Positions 28,614 to 41,911 of a stretch of DNA of 64,000 nt are shown in pieces. The notes under the pieces are model-generated. The model did not search any database and had not been told where the DNA came from. It saw nothing but the letters and a program-made list of their open reading frames with translations. The DNA is from Ophiodon elongatus (taxonomy: Eukaryota > Chordata > Actinopteri > Perciformes > Hexagrammidae), in contig JACSYO010000469.1 of assembly GCA_016806645.1 (NCBI GenBank), positions 1,550,001 to 1,614,000 of the forward strand. The letters are read 5' to 3'. Within the stretch, counting starts at the first letter, position 1. Each line of letters begins with the position of its first letter. The translations under genes were made by a program, and so were the position numbers.

Positions 28614-31600
28614 CAACAGGGTATTTTGGCTTGAAAAATCACAGTTGATTATCTTAATTGTAACCAATTAATTTTCAGTCAATCAAATAAAAGAGTAATC
28701 CATTAATATATGCTTATAGGCTCTGGTCTGTAGCAAAGTCGCTTTACTTCTGTAGTGTAGAACCACTGGGTGTTATCTTTGATTCACAGCCACAGACAGC
28801 AGTGACAGGACCTTTAAGTTACTGCATTTTCTGTGTAAACAAAGCTACTCTCTCAATCATAAATGTGCTTAAATATAATATTTTTCTTCTGTAGTGAAGA
28901 CTGGACTTTAAGGAAGCTGTGCATATAAAATAAGTTTCTTTATAGACCCGTTAGTGTGGAATAAATAAAAAAGACCTTTAATGTTAATAGAATAGCCTGT
29001 CACTGAAGATACATGCTTGCTATAATTACCGTGGTCCCTGTACAGTAATATTGCTTCTGAAGAGAGCTCATATCTAAGCTATAGTAATTGTCCTCTATAT
29101 TTGTTTTGAGGCTTTTTACTTAATCCTCCTTATGACTTAAAAATACATAACAAACGAATAGAAAATTGCTCTTCCACGCCCACTTGAAGTGGCTAATTTC
29201 CGTTGGCAATGTAAATCAAAGGCTGGAGGCGTATTTGATATCTGAAAGACTTGAGACAATCTAAGGAATCAGGGTCTATATGGTTCAAATTCACTATAAA
29301 AAGCACACAAAACCGTGTTTGTGACTGACACGTAATTTAATGTTCAGCTGTAGATTTCTGCTAGTTTTTTTGAGCACTTTTATAAGGTTTCTTTACACGC
29401 ACACTACCAACCCTGGTCTTGTCCTAGCTTAAATCTTAGACGCTTGTATCTCATACTTTTCATCACTGCGCTGAAGTCACGTTATGTCCACTCTGTCCTC
29501 TTGTATCTGCGTCTTTGCCACGGGCGAAGTTTGGAGGCTGCAGTGACTCTGTTGGCTGCAGCATGAATTTAGACAGTGCTGCTGCTCTAGTTTTTACAGT
29601 CTAGATCTGTCCAAGTTAATTACGTTGCAACTGTCAGAAAGACCACTTTACTGGTCATTTGGGCAGCAACATTAATGCTCTCTGTGTGCTGAAAAATTTG
29701 AGCATTCAAGGTTCAGTGCCCAAATTTCCGCGGGATGCTCTGATGTCCAGTTTGTGTCTCAATTTGAGTGGGAAGATGGAAGTAAAGCTACATTTTTTTT
29801 TATGGTACATCTCCAGAGTTTCGTCCTCTCCGTTTCCCGTTCTTTTTCTTTACCGCTTCCATTAAGACATCATCGCAGGGATATGACCCGAGAGGAATGA
29901 GACATTGGCATTAGACAAACGGGCCTCAGTTTACAGCTTCAGATTGATTTACACCCTGTCATTGAGAAGTTAACATACCCTTGGAGAGTTAATCCTTAAT
30001 GTTGTCCGGGTCAGTAAATAAACGGAAAAAGAAAAGCCAAACTGAAAGAGTTTGCAGAAAAGCTCATTCGTGCTAATTATTTCTCTCCCACCCCTCCCTT
30101 GTTAAAAGCTTTCCCACCCCTCCAATCAATTGCCACTTTAGCGAGCAGGAAGGGATGGAGGAAGTGCGAGCGTCATTAGCCTGATTGGGCCGATGTGGGA
30201 GACTGAAGGAGATGGAGTGAGTGAGGGAGTAAAAGAGAAAAAGGAGTCAGCTTGATCATCAGCACTTGGCCCATCAGAGCTTCTGTCATTAAGACGAGTG
30301 CTACGTTCAAAAGTGTTGGTTTGTTGTGCAGCGTTGTGACGGCCCTAAGGCCTAGGAGAGGATCTTCTGTATGGGAGCTGTTTCTGGATATACTTGAGCT
30401 ATTTTGCTCCCTCTGTGGTAAAGATGGTCAGTGTCAAAAGCTGGGCGGACGGGACATTTCACCTGAAATAGATTTTACAAAAGTGTACACAGAAATGTTA
30501 ACATCTGTTCTGAATGACTACTCTGGCTGCAGATCTGAATCTTTCTTTCTTCGGTCTTTTGTGAGCAATGTTAAGTTAGTTCTAGCACCTAGCAACCGCC
30601 ACCATAGCTTCCATGTCAACTTGATATTTTGTTAGAGCATAACCCCTCCTAACAAGAAGTCGGCTAACAAACACAAAGTCAGGATGAATATAAAGCAGTG
30701 CAACGGCAGTTCAGTCTGATTATCAGGCTGCCGACATAATTCCTATCGGCATCTCACTGCCTTCCTGATCTCCGTCGAACCTTTTGTCTTTTTTGTGACT
30801 TTGTTGTTGATACACAATACATTTACTACATGGGGTAAAACAACACACACTTTTGGAAAGTCTCTCCTCAAAGGCCAAAAAAGCAACTGAAGTAATTGTG
30901 TAAAAAGTAAAAAGAGTGTTGAGAGTTCAAATCCTACTTTGCATTAATACTGGGGCTGCACAATCAATCAAAATGGTATTCAAATCACAGTATGGCTTAC
31001 TGCAATTGTCAAATCGCAAGAGGCACAATATTCTCGTCAAAATATCATTTTAAATTAAATAATGTGGTGCTGCAGAGATCACATCATATTCTACAGACTT
31101 GATAAAACGTCCTTAAATTGGTACAGATCCCCGCAAAAATCACACCATAATCATTTCATCATGTTCTTCCACGTTTGTCCATGCAGTGCTATAGAAATAC
31201 TTAAATCGGTGTGTTTCAGACGCTGTCAGACCATCCGACAGCCGCTTCATTTGACGTTCAAAATGTCCGACTAAATGTGCCCAGTCCTCTGAGGTTGTGA
31301 CAGCGTGACAATAATGTGCAGTTTGTAAAGCAGCCAACTGTCCGACTTGTGTGTCTTTCCTCGTGCGGGGCAGAGTTCAATTTTCTGTGCTGTCTCCCTT
31401 AATGCAGTCCTCAGTGAAGCAATAATCGTTTACATTCCCAGTTCTTTATGACAATAATAGTGCACCTTTTTTCAAATATTGGCTTTAGTGGCAGTAATCA
31501 GCCCGGCATTAAGTCTTTGGCTGTGCCTCCAAAGTCCTCGTCTCCTTGGCCGCTCAGGTCGAATACTTGAACAGCTGAAAGAAAAAAGAAAAAAGAAAAA

Positions 31601-32932
31601 GCACGATAAGTGCGTCCACAATCACCTGATGAATGGCTGTTTTTAATGAGTTTATCAACCTTTGAGGATTGATGTTTTTCATTTAGACTTTTGACATTTG
31701 AATCCAACCCTGTTTCACCGAACCGGCTGTGCAAGTGATGTTGACTAGAACTGAGACGGACACCAGACGGAATGAGAAGAAATTAGATGTGGAAATTAAA
31801 AGCACATTGGGGGAAGATTATCCTCATTGGAGGCAGTGTTATTTTAATAATAAAGTATAATGCAGCCGGACAAAAAGCCACCACTTTCTCTCATTTAAGC
31901 AATCATGACTTAGTGACTTATCATTGGAACCTCCAATATGGGCTTTAATCTAACCCGGAGTCCTCTTCGCTTCTCTCCACCAGAAAATACAAGAGGCTGC
32001 TCACATGTCCTCATCACAGACGATGCTTTTGTCACGTAATCACAGACACGACACGCACAGAGTACAGGGAGTACACACTGCACTGAATTACCATCTTGTA
32101 ATTGCGATCTATCAGGCGTTGTTGTGAAGTGGTGCCCGATGAGCATGCTGTCGGCCCGGCTGCATTATCAGAGCTTAGGAAATGACAAGACTATTTATAG
32201 GGACTGTTTATCCACTTATCCATTGTCCACGGGTGGAACGGGAGGCCTGGTTAGACCCGGGCTGTCAGAAGGGTTGGTCAATCAGCACATCGGTTTGTAC
32301 AGTATATGATGTCTGCTGAAAGTGGAGCGTGAAGTGGTGGATGTACTGAATGTTTCCAACACCTGTACAGTATCTCATTATGGTATCGTATACATTACTG
32401 GTTAAGTCCAGTGCAGAAAGAATGAACATCTGGTTGTAGCTTTTAATGCACAGTACATTTAATTATCACACATTTACCTGACTTATATCCTGGCTACAGA
32501 TTTATTGAGCTTTTAAACTGGTAATCCGTTCAAGGAGTGTCATTTAATTTGAATTATTTTAGTTAATTAAAGCTCATTATTTTGTTTTGTAAATGCCCTG
32601 GTAAAGATTTTTGTTTTTTCAGTACACAAACAATTTTTTTTCGGTCAATACCCTTTAACACACTGATGATTAAAAATGAAGAATATTTATCCCTGAAATT
32701 ACAATTTGATGTTTGGTTCCTGGTGTATATCAAGTAAACTGAAAGCAAAGTGCAGGTGAATTTCTCTGTCATAAAAAAAAGTCAAGGACACTGAGATGCA
32801 TTGAGATACAAAGGACACCTCAATCTCAGTAATGTCAAGCAGTGAAACGATTTATTACACCCTTTACTCTCTGTGTCTTCTGCAAGATCAACAGCATGTG
32901 ATGGGTTTGTTGTCTCCTCCTGCATGAGCAAG

Positions 32933-33059
<127 letters not shown>

Positions 33060-33845
33060 CACGTTGTTCTTTGCCCATAAGTGTGTGAGTATAGTGAGTC
33101 GGTCTCAAGGTTTTATGAAATGTTAAAGTTGATATTTAATTAAAAATTCTGTTTTCATGTGTTTCATGATGAGCAAGTTCTGCAAAGTTATAGGCTGGTT
33201 TCTATATTTGTATTTATTTCCTCCAAATCCCAAGAAAAGACCGAAACCAACAGTGTGCCAATGTGTCTCTTTCTGACATTCAACCTGTGGATGGCACTCT
33301 GCTCTTCACCTATTTATTCATACTTAAGGCCTCAGTCTTTTAGAAACTGGTCACGAATGTATGCTTTAATTATTAAAAAGGTCAAATAATTTCAGAAACA
33401 AGATGGTCATGTAGTTTTTAGGAAACGTCACTCAAACTGGAGTAAATAATGCATTAGTTGGGGAGAGATTTAAGGTCTAACATTTCAGATCAGGATATTT
33501 TTCACATACTGTAAATACATTAAATACACAAATATTTTTAGTGAAGATACGTTCCATTGTTTTTGTTTTTTAAATTGTGCGGTAATTACTGATCGGGACA
33601 TTTTGCATTTGAAAAGTTAAGTTAATGCTTTTTGGTGGAAAAACTATGCAACACAGACCTTTTCCTCAGACATACACAGTTTCAGCATTTTTCTACTGTA
33701 ATTTCATTCTTTATTGGCCGAGACAAAAAAAATGAAACGTGCGTTTCCATTATTTTGACCACATAAGCTGCGTCTCAAAGAACCTGATCCAACCTAATAT
33801 CAGCCAACATTTTTTTTCTTCATCTTTTTCTTTTATTAGTATTTT

Positions 33846-33995
33846 TTGGGGCCTTTATTGCCAGGTTCATAATAGAAAAAGATAACCGGAAATGAAGGGA
33901 TCGAGACGAGCAATGACATCCAACAACAAGGACCCTGGGCTGGATTCAAACCAGGGATGTTTCATTCATGGTTGGCACCTTAACTCCTGACTCAT
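33846..33995 (-). mobile_element. tRNA-derived SINE, minus strand
   Basis: Read on the minus strand, a tRNA-like head has B box GGTTTGAATCC (33942-33952). It is followed by GATGTCATTGCTCGTCTCGA, CCCTTCATTTCC and a tail GGCAATAAAGGCCCCAAAAA. This is the layout of a common teleost tRNA-derived SINE. The A box is degenerate. Confidence 0.7.
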
Positions 33996-34378
33996 CATGT
34001 TTTTTTTTTAACTGTTTTTGGATAACAATGGAGGTATATGGCTCAGAGAAATCACATTAGTTTTGTGTGTTTGGTCTTTTCATGGAATTTATTGATGAAA
34101 AGAAAATGATAGAATATCACCTGCTTTATCTTTTTATAGTTTACCGCCAACCATGTTTTAGAAATTGGAGAGAGAGAGAATAATGTTGTGTTTTTATTGA
34201 CAGTAGATTAATGGCTGTGATTCCATCATTTTGTGGAATATTTGTCGATATTTTTTAAATTCGACATTAAATTGTGCAGCCTTGAACCAACAGCACATTG
34301 TGTGTGCTAGACCACTGGTGTGATCACAAACCACTCTGTGGAATATTTCAACCAAGTAATGAATAATTTACTGTGTTC

Positions 34379-34681
34379 CTAGAATTCATGTTTTTTTTGG
34401 GGGTTTTTTTTGCTGCGATGTGTCTGCATCTGCTGAAGAAAGGCGAGAGTCAGTACTCCTGAGAAATCACAAGTTGCCTTAACTACAAGTGCTGCGGTCT
34501 CAGTGCGGTCCAGAGTGTAGAGCCCCGGAGAGGTGGGCAGTAAGTCGACCATGAGTGAAGGCTGAGAGCTCTGGAGGACCCCATCCAGCAGGAGACCAGC
34601 GCCTGAAGCGCTCCTCAGCCAGAGTTGTTCAGCTTCCACTTGAAGGCAGGTGATGAAACTAAATGCCTGACGGTTCATCAT
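34379..34681 (-). CDS. Unrecognised ORF, possible exon or gene fragment
   Basis: 100-codon minus-strand frame of normal amino-acid complexity and higher GC than its surroundings: MMNRQAFSFITCLQVEAEQL, then LLDGVLQSSQPSLMVDLLPT and SPGLYTLDRTETAALVVKAT. Upstream on the minus strand lies a pyrimidine-rich acceptor-like TTTTCTAG (at about 34724). The last residues are lysine-rich from an A-run. I do not recognise a family. It could be an exon of a nested gene, a pseudogene piece, a repeat or chance. Confidence 0.25.
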   Translation of the reverse strand: MMNRQAFSFITCLQVEAEQLWLRSASGAGLLLDGVLQSSQPSLMVDLLPTSPGLYTLDRTETAALVVKATCDFSGVLTLAFLQQMQTHRSKKNPQKKHEF

Positions 34682-36530
34682 GTGAAGAGCAGGAATCCAT
34701 CAACTATTCACTTAATGCCAGTCTAGAAAAGAGAATGAGGCGAAGACCATTTAAGTTTATAAATGCTTTTAATTTTCTTCAATTTCAGATGTTCTTTTTC
34801 CTAAAAGCAAGGTCACAAAAAGATCCAGTGGCATAAAGGCTCATAATCAAGCCAAACTTAAAGATAAAGAAAGACACACAAGGCTGGGAAAATGAATAGA
34901 GGGCAATTGCAGTACAAGGGCAACGTAGTTATCTTCTTGTACGTGCTTTCAGCGTAGTTATGGCAGAAGATTCTTTGCTAGAGGCGTCTTGCAGAGGCAC
35001 CAAAGTGTCTCTCTCTCTCTGATAGACAGCATAATGCATACGGTTAGTGTTGCTATAATCCCCCGGAGGTTGTCTTAGTTTGCTCTCTGCCTTGTTTTTC
35101 TCCAGCAATGTCCTCTCCATCCATCGCTACTTTTGTTTTTGTTGGATGAGTTTATACCTCTGAGGTGTTTCACCGGTTTCTTGCAGCGTGTGTGACGAGA
35201 AACGTGTCAGTGTTTGTTATCCAGCTCCGTCGTACATTGGGACCAGCGGTCCCCTCTCACTCCAAGGTGTACAGTTTTGTGTCCATCAAAGACGACTGGA
35301 TGAGGTTGTGATTTGGGTCAGAGGTTTACAAAGCTGTGAGATATTGTCTTAAGTTTAACAATGTTGTTAATGCATGCCGTATGTGTGTTCCAGATGTGGT
35401 GCTTCTTGCCTGCACAAACGTGTGTTGCTGTTATTACGCGCCACTGTGCACTCTAATGTCCATATACTGCATCTGTTTATATCTTTCACCTCTGTGCCCT
35501 TGGCTGCTGTGATTTCAATCTGCAATCTGAAACAAACATGAACTTGTGATTGCAGCTTACAGTCCAGTCTGTTTGATTTTCACCTGAATAACAACGGAAA
35601 CTTGTAGGAATATTTGTATGTGAAAAGAAAAAAAACATTGGGCGTGGGCATCATTCTATTCTGTTGTGCATAGCTTGGGTAATGTAATTCTTTTGCTAAA
35701 GAAGCTTATAATGCATGCAAACACCGGAAGGCACTTTATCGTGCGATGCAGCTTTACATCACTCTTAACAGCCCTGTGGTGAAGGAAACACTGAGTTTGG
35801 ACTTTAAAATGCAACTGACCATTTTATTGCAAATTGGTGAGTTGGGCTCATTTGTTAAAGAAATAGAAGCAATGTATTCATGAATAGATTGAATTAAAAG
35901 GAAAGCCATTGAAACTAAAGACACTGCTGCTGTGTTTGTATACACAAGCCATGTAGAACGTGTTTGATATCTTGAGCATGTTTTACTATTGTAGTAACAC
36001 AATGAAGGCATATCTGTAAAATCCACTTTGAGCCCGTTTGTTGCTGTGCTCGAGTATATTTCATACTCAATGTGCTCGAGTCTCTGAGTATACATCTTTT
36101 TGTTGGGTGTAATGCGAGTTGGAATAATTAAGCTGGAGATGATAATGGACTGCGACAGTGAAAGGCCTCCATAATGATGGATGAGAACTCTGGGCATTGT
36201 CGGTAAGAGCACAGACGTGGAGATACAGCTGCATCACATTTACAGCACACACCCAGACATGTAATCACAAATCCTTTAAATAAACATTAATATCAAGTCT
36301 TTTTTTTTTATCTCCCTCTCAGACTCAGACACACTGCACAAAAACCCATTTCTGTCTACAAAGAGTACATTTCTTTCTGACTCTCTCCTTCACAAACACC
36401 CGAGACAAGCAGTTACTCCAAGATGGACACTTATACACTCCCCCGCTCGTTATATTGATCCATGCTTACACAAGTATTAGCACTCACTTAGAATGAAATA
36501 CATGTCTTCAGAAGCACGCAGCAGAAACAC

Positions 36531-36534
<4 letters not shown>

Positions 36535-36611
<77 letters not shown>
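36535..36611. repeat. (CA)n microsatellite, about 38 units
   Basis: Pure AC dinucleotide run. Confidence 0.98.
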
Positions 36612-36612
<1 letters not shown>

Positions 36613-36859
36613 CATACGCTAACACGGAAAACCTCTCAGGATGAAAACACATGTGTCTGCTTTGGGCTGGCAGATTCCTCCATATCGACACAGAGCCACT
36701 GATGTATTCATCCAGTGTGTGTGATTTAACGAGGTCCACTCCGTCTCGTCGTAAATCATCTTAATAATCTTGAGCTTCCCATTGATTTTCATTTTTTTAA
36801 AGCCATCCCAGTGCATTATTTGATATCTCCAGCCTTTGTTTCAGATTTAATGAACTCCA

Positions 36860-36860
<1 letters not shown>

Positions 36861-36951
<91 letters not shown>
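36861..36951. repeat. (CA)n microsatellite, about 45 units
   Basis: Second pure AC run, only 250 bp from the previous one. Confidence 0.98.
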
Positions 36952-36955
<4 letters not shown>

Positions 36956-39694
36956 CTCATGAAACTACTTTTCCTTTTAGAAGTCTTTATTCATCTGTGT
37001 AGAAAAAAAAGACGATAAATGGAATAGCGTTTTGCACCCATTTTTATGTCTATACATAAGAGTGTTTTTTTTTTTTATTATCTCGTCTGAGGGTGACATT
37101 TTTAATGGAAAAAGGATTTTTGCACAGAATGAAAGGAAGCTTCAGTGCTCTTAAAAAAGAAAGAAAAACAAATGCTGCAAAAAATAAAAACAACCCTAAA
37201 AAACCGAACAGCGAGCTCGTCCAATATTACTGGTACACAGTAACACAGGTTGGGAAAGAGAAAGAGAGCTACTGAAAGTAAGAGAGCTCTCTCTCCTTGT
37301 ATACCACTTATCCACATCCTTCCCTCTACGGCCTCACTCTTTAGTTCTCTCTACTCTCTTCTCGTCCTCTTTTGATCTCCGGCTGTTTGTTAGCGTTTTC
37401 CTTTGAAGTTCCTCCTCCCTTAAAGTATATTAGTGGGGTCGGTGAGAGGCAGTCAGAAAGCAGGTGCCGCTTCCTGCTTCATGCAGTGTGTATATGTTTG
37501 TTTGCTTGTTAAACTGCACAGTGTAGCGGTCAGGCTGCGATCCCTGTGTCCATGCTGCAGTACGGCCTAAAACTGGACGACCTAAGTAAAGGAAATCTCA
37601 ATAGAAGGCAAGTTTTAGACTTTTATTCAGTAGGATTTCAATTTTTTTTTTTATAACAACTGGAATGTGTATTTGTTTAACTTTGCCCAATAAACATGAA
37701 GTTGAGAAAAAAGAATGGACAACCTGACTAAACTAATGTAGTTGACTTCCTACTCACAGAATGCATCAGGTCAAGTTTGAAATTTCAGTTATTTTAAAGT
37801 AAAAAATAATAATTTTACTTTGAGTTCAACTTAAAATACAAAAAATGTAAATGCCCTGACTCTATCACAACAATTTACTGGCCAGGGTAATGTCATACAA
37901 TTGTGTGTTTCATCTGATTTTCAGTCAACTGTCACATAAGACTATGAAATACTCACAATTGGGAATCTGAAACTGAAGGAAATATTTAGCATTTTTTCTT
38001 AGAAAAGGACCTCAATGATAAATTATTTCTCAAAATAGATGTAGATTGATTTTCTTACGATTGGTTTAATAGACTAATCATTCGTCTCAGCTCTCACTTT
38101 AATATCTCTAGTTTTACAGCCATTCTATTAGTAGTAGTAGTTCCAACTTCCACCAAAACATTATTAGCTGCTAAAACTTCTTTTCAATTAAGAAGATTTA
38201 ACCAGGCTCTAAATGATAAAGAGTTACTATTATAAGATGTATGATTAGGTTTCTCTCACTTCATTTGCAAAGGTAATTTAATAATGAGACCAGACCACAA
38301 TAGAACTCGGGTGAATGGGTACATACTTTTTCTTAATTCTGAGGGAGAGGTTTTTAATAGCTGTTCTTCTCAAGCTACTCATTTATCTTACGGTCTTGGC
38401 AATCATTTGATTGTCTTGCCATGCATCTCTTCTCCATGTTGTCCTACAAACATTGGCATGTAAACGGGTCCATTTTATGACGAAGATACATGACGCATAA
38501 GGTTGAGTCTTTCACTTGTAATGATCACAGGCAACTGAAAACGTCAGTTCTTGTCGGGAACGTGCAGTAGTGGATACACTGGTGGTAAAACTTGAGCTAT
38601 TTTTTGGATGATGATGTCACATTATTACAGTTGTCACCCCTCTTCTTCACCCTGCACGCACCCTTCTCGATCCCCTATCTTCTTTTCCTTTTGTCTGCTT
38701 TTTTTTTTACCTCCTGCCGCTGCATCTGTCACACGCCCTTTTTTCACTTAACGTCCTTTTTTCCTTCGTTTTCTGTCCTCGCTCTCTGCCTTCAGCCATC
38801 ACACCTCTCTCAGTGGCTCCATCCCCCAAAACGCACCCCTCTTCCCTTGTCTTATTTTCTGTTCTAACCACACATCTATCCATCACCCCCCCACACACTC
38901 TCTCTCTCTCTCTCCCTCTCATTAGTCTCCCCATGCTGTGGTTTGTGTCTCCTGTCTCTGTCAGAACTCTTATCACAGCTGTCAGCTCCCTTGGCGAGAA
39001 CAAAGTCGTCCTCTGCTCACGGCACCACAAAAGACACAAGAGAAATAAAAGGAAAGAGCCTCCGCCAAAAAAAAGAGGCTGAAAGGAGAAAAAATTAAAA
39101 AAGGGGGGAGGAAACCAGAGGAAAAGAGGGGGCTAGGAACACATCTTTTCATGTCAACCATGATGCATTGTCATCTGTGGGTTATAACAACCATTGATTT
39201 CTCCCTCTGTCATCCCTTTTATCTATACAGCACAGAGCTTACAGTTGGTAGGAAGATATGAGAGCTATCTCTATACACATCAAGTGCCTTTTCCTCATAA
39301 ATATATCTCCTGCTAAATCAGCTAAGCCTAGTATATCAACCTCAAATAAGTTACTGTGTATTATTATGAGCTGAGAAGAACAGTAGGTTTGAAAGACACT
39401 GAGATATCCAAAAGAGAAAACGTAACCATTTATAACTATAAGTAGGGCTGAAAGAAGGATCTACTGTATAATTTAGTATACAGTAGTAGAGTATAGTAGG
39501 ACTGTTACTTCTGTAACTCAATAGCAATGTCCAATCAACACAGTCTTTTCTACATAGCAAACCAATCAGAATTGAACCAGCAGAGGCACAGAGGGTACTT
39601 TGGAAACCAAGGACAATATGGCCACCAGCCAAGGGGTCGTCATCATAGAAATGGCGCCCGGCATTCGTGGCTCAGATAGTGTGTCCCTGTATCA

Positions 39695-41896
39695 TCACGT
39701 ATAAGCATAATCTATGTCGGGGATGCCACCCTCTCTGTAGCCACGGTTGGTACCATAAGTGGCATGATGGTGGCTGGTTTGGCTGAGGATGGTGCCATTG
39801 AGGCTGCCGGCTCCGTGGCTGCTCCGGTAGGTCCCGTTAGCTTGGGAGGAAGAGGAAGAAGAGGGGAAAATGGTGTGGATGTAGGTGACATCCTCCAGCT
39901 TAGGCTGCAGGGGCTGATGGGCCATAGCTGTCATCTGAAACCCTGCAGGAGGGGCCCTGATCTCTAAGATGGAAGTGTCTTTCTTGGTGCCTGACTCTAC
40001 ATAGTCATCATAATGTTTCCCGCCCCGGCCCCTGCTGTACGAGCCTGAGTCCCCGGACACGTAACTTGTTCTCTGTCCATACCAGCAGAAGATGCCAAAG
40101 ATTAACAGCAAGCTTACTAATGCTGTGGCACCCCCTATGATCCCAGCCAATGGCAGGGCTGTTAGTTCTGAGTCCTGTCCCTCTTTATCTGAACCCTCCC
40201 CTCCTGTGTTGACCAGCGCCTCTCCAGTTTCTATCTGAGCGCAGGACGGGGCCGAGTCTTTACTGTCTGTGTCCATGCTGCCAACTCGAGATGAACCCAT
40301 GCTGGAACCCCCAAAGGAGGATTCCTGTCGTAGTGGCAGCAGACAGATGAGGTAATGGGAGCGTGGGGTAAGCTGGGTAAGGAGGTACTGCCTCCTCTCT
40401 CCAGGTACCAGAGTCTCTGTTATGGAGCCAAGAGCTGCACTGCTACCCAACCTCAGCCACGACAAGCGGAAGGAGGGTGCCGGCTGTGGGCACAGCCAGC
40501 TCACCAGTACACTGTCCGAAGAGAGAGGTTTTACAGTCAGCTCCAGGGCCTCTCCAGATACCTGTCCCCCTTCACCAGGAGGCAGAGGCATAACAAGGCC
40601 CGGCCGCTTGGCTCGCAGGGTGAAGAGGGAACCTTGTGTGGGGACCAGCAGGGAGGTAGTGGTGGTGCTGCCATGGGGGACTGAAGCCACTGCTTGGCCC
40701 CCTCCAACAGCATCTTCACCACCTCCTCCATCTTTTTCTGCTGGGTTCATTCCCATTCCAGTACTGGGACCAGCAGCAGGGCCTTCACACTGCTCCATCA
40801 TGGAGGTTAGTTCTCTGAGGGCCTGTCCCCTTACAGGCTCGGGCCCCTGACAGTTCAGACCCCTGACTGTCACCGCTGCCCCCCGGCTGTGCAGCCATGC
40901 GTGGAGCCAGCGAAGGTTGCAGCCACAGTACCAGGGGTTTCCTCGCAGCAGTAGCAGCTCCAGGCTTTCTGTGTCCTTCAGAAGTCCTCGTGGGAGAGTG
41001 GTCAGATTGTTTCCTGACAGGTCCAGCCTCTGTAGCCGCCGCATCCCGTCCAGCGCCCCCCGTGGTATGTGAGTCATTCCATTGTCTTGCAAATGGAGTC
41101 GCACAAGGTGAGCCGATGGTAGGTAGACTGGCGGAGACTGCAGCGCATTCCTGACCAGTGACAGCTCAGTCAGGTTGGAGAGACGGGAGAAGGTGTCGTC
41201 TGCAATGCGTGTGTTGGCCAGTAGGTTCCCATCCAGGACCAAGCGTCGCAGGGAGGAGAGCCCACGGAAGGCATGTGTGGGGATGGTGCTGATTCTGTTG
41301 TCGTCCAGTCGTAGCTCTTCCAAGGATGCCGGCAAGCCTGCAGGGATGCTTGATAGGTGGTTCCGAGACAGAAACAGTAGTCGAAGCCGTGGAGTCCCAG
41401 AAAAAGCTCGCTCCTGGATGCTAACTGTGGATATAGAGTTATCATCCAGGTGCAATCGTTCTAGTAATGGTAGCTTGGCCAGAGCTGATCTCGGTAACGT
41501 TCGTATATTATTATCCTGCAAATGGAGCTCCCGTAACGAAGGCGGGAGGTGTATAGGGAATTCATCCAACTGGTTGGCATACAGGTAAATCACTCGTATG
41601 GAAGTGCTGCGTTCCAATGAGGGAGGTAGGCCAGCGTTACTCAGCCGATTGCTCTGCAAGTAGAGGATGGCAGCCATTAATGGTAGTGGAGGAATTAAAC
41701 TGAGGCCACGGTCGTTGCAGTAGACAAAACCCTCATCACAGCGGCACACTGAGGGACAAACAATGCCCTCATCTCCCTCGCCCGTCTCCATGGCAATTGC
41801 CGCTGCCGCCAGTTCCAGCACCTCAGCCAATAAGGTGAGGCACAGGAGGAGCAGGAAGAGCCAATCGCGGAGCTCAGCAATACTCTCAGCTGCCAT
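39695..41896 (-). CDS. flrt1: FLRT1, fibronectin leucine-rich transmembrane protein 1
   Basis: Single-exon coding region of 733 residues, typical for FLRTs (about 650-680 aa; this one has extra linker residues). Order: signal peptide about 1-36 (LLLLCLTLLAEVLELAAAAIA); LRRNT CPSVCRCDEGFVYCND 47-62; about ten leucine-rich repeats 75-318, with YLYANQLDEFPIHLPPSLRE and RIADDTFSRLSNLTELSLVR; LRRCT 321-370 (PWYCGCNL...C...C); Gly/Ser/Thr-rich linker 371-445; fibronectin III domain about 448-525 (SFRLSWLRLG); transmembrane 580-605; cytoplasmic tail with YDDYVESGTKKDTSILEIR, ending GGIPDIDYAYT. FLRT1 is a surface receptor binding latrophilins and FGFR (known). Start chosen at the Met 15 bases after a TTTCAATCAG acceptor; an earlier in-frame Met lies in the intron. 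N-glycosylation sequons at Asn241 and Asn297. Nested in macrod1 intron 3 on the opposite strand, as in mammals. Confidence 0.97.
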   Translation of the reverse strand: MAAESIAELRDWLFLLLLCLTLLAEVLELAAAAIAMETGEGDEGIVCPSVCRCDEGFVYCNDRGLSLIPPLPLMAAILYLQSNRLSNAGLPPSLERSTSIRVIYLYANQLDEFPIHLPPSLRELHLQDNNIRTLPRSALAKLPLLERLHLDDNSISTVSIQERAFSGTPRLRLLFLSRNHLSSIPAGLPASLEELRLDDNRISTIPTHAFRGLSSLRRLVLDGNLLANTRIADDTFSRLSNLTELSLVRNALQSPPVYLPSAHLVRLHLQDNGMTHIPRGALDGMRRLQRLDLSGNNLTTLPRGLLKDTESLELLLLRGNPWYCGCNLRWLHAWLHSRGAAVTVRGLNCQGPEPVRGQALRELTSMMEQCEGPAAGPSTGMGMNPAEKDGGGGEDAVGGGQAVASVPHGSTTTTSLLVPTQGSLFTLRAKRPGLVMPLPPGEGGQVSGEALELTVKPLSSDSVLVSWLCPQPAPSFRLSWLRLGSSAALGSITETLVPGERRQYLLTQLTPRSHYLICLLPLRQESSFGGSSMGSSRVGSMDTDSKDSAPSCAQIETGEALVNTGGEGSDKEGQDSELTALPLAGIIGGATALVSLLLIFGIFCWYGQRTSYVSGDSGSYSRGRGGKHYDDYVESGTKKDTSILEIRAPPAGFQMTAMAHQPLQPKLEDVTYIHTIFPSSSSSSQANGTYRSSHGAGSLNGTILSQTSHHHATYGTNRGYREGGIPDIDYAYT

Positions 41897-41911
41897 GTTG
41901 GTGCTCAGCTC
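41897..41911 (-). other. flrt1 5' UTR part of the coding exon, with acceptor
   Basis: The minus strand shows a pyrimidine-rich TCTCTTTCAATCAG acceptor, then 15 untranslated bases before the ATG. So at least one upstream noncoding flrt1 exon exists beyond 41912; I could not place it. Confidence 0.7.

Noticed and set aside
40355..41588. Several plus-strand frames over the flrt1 exon
   Set aside because: Antisense shadows of the GC-rich LRR coding exon, no homology.
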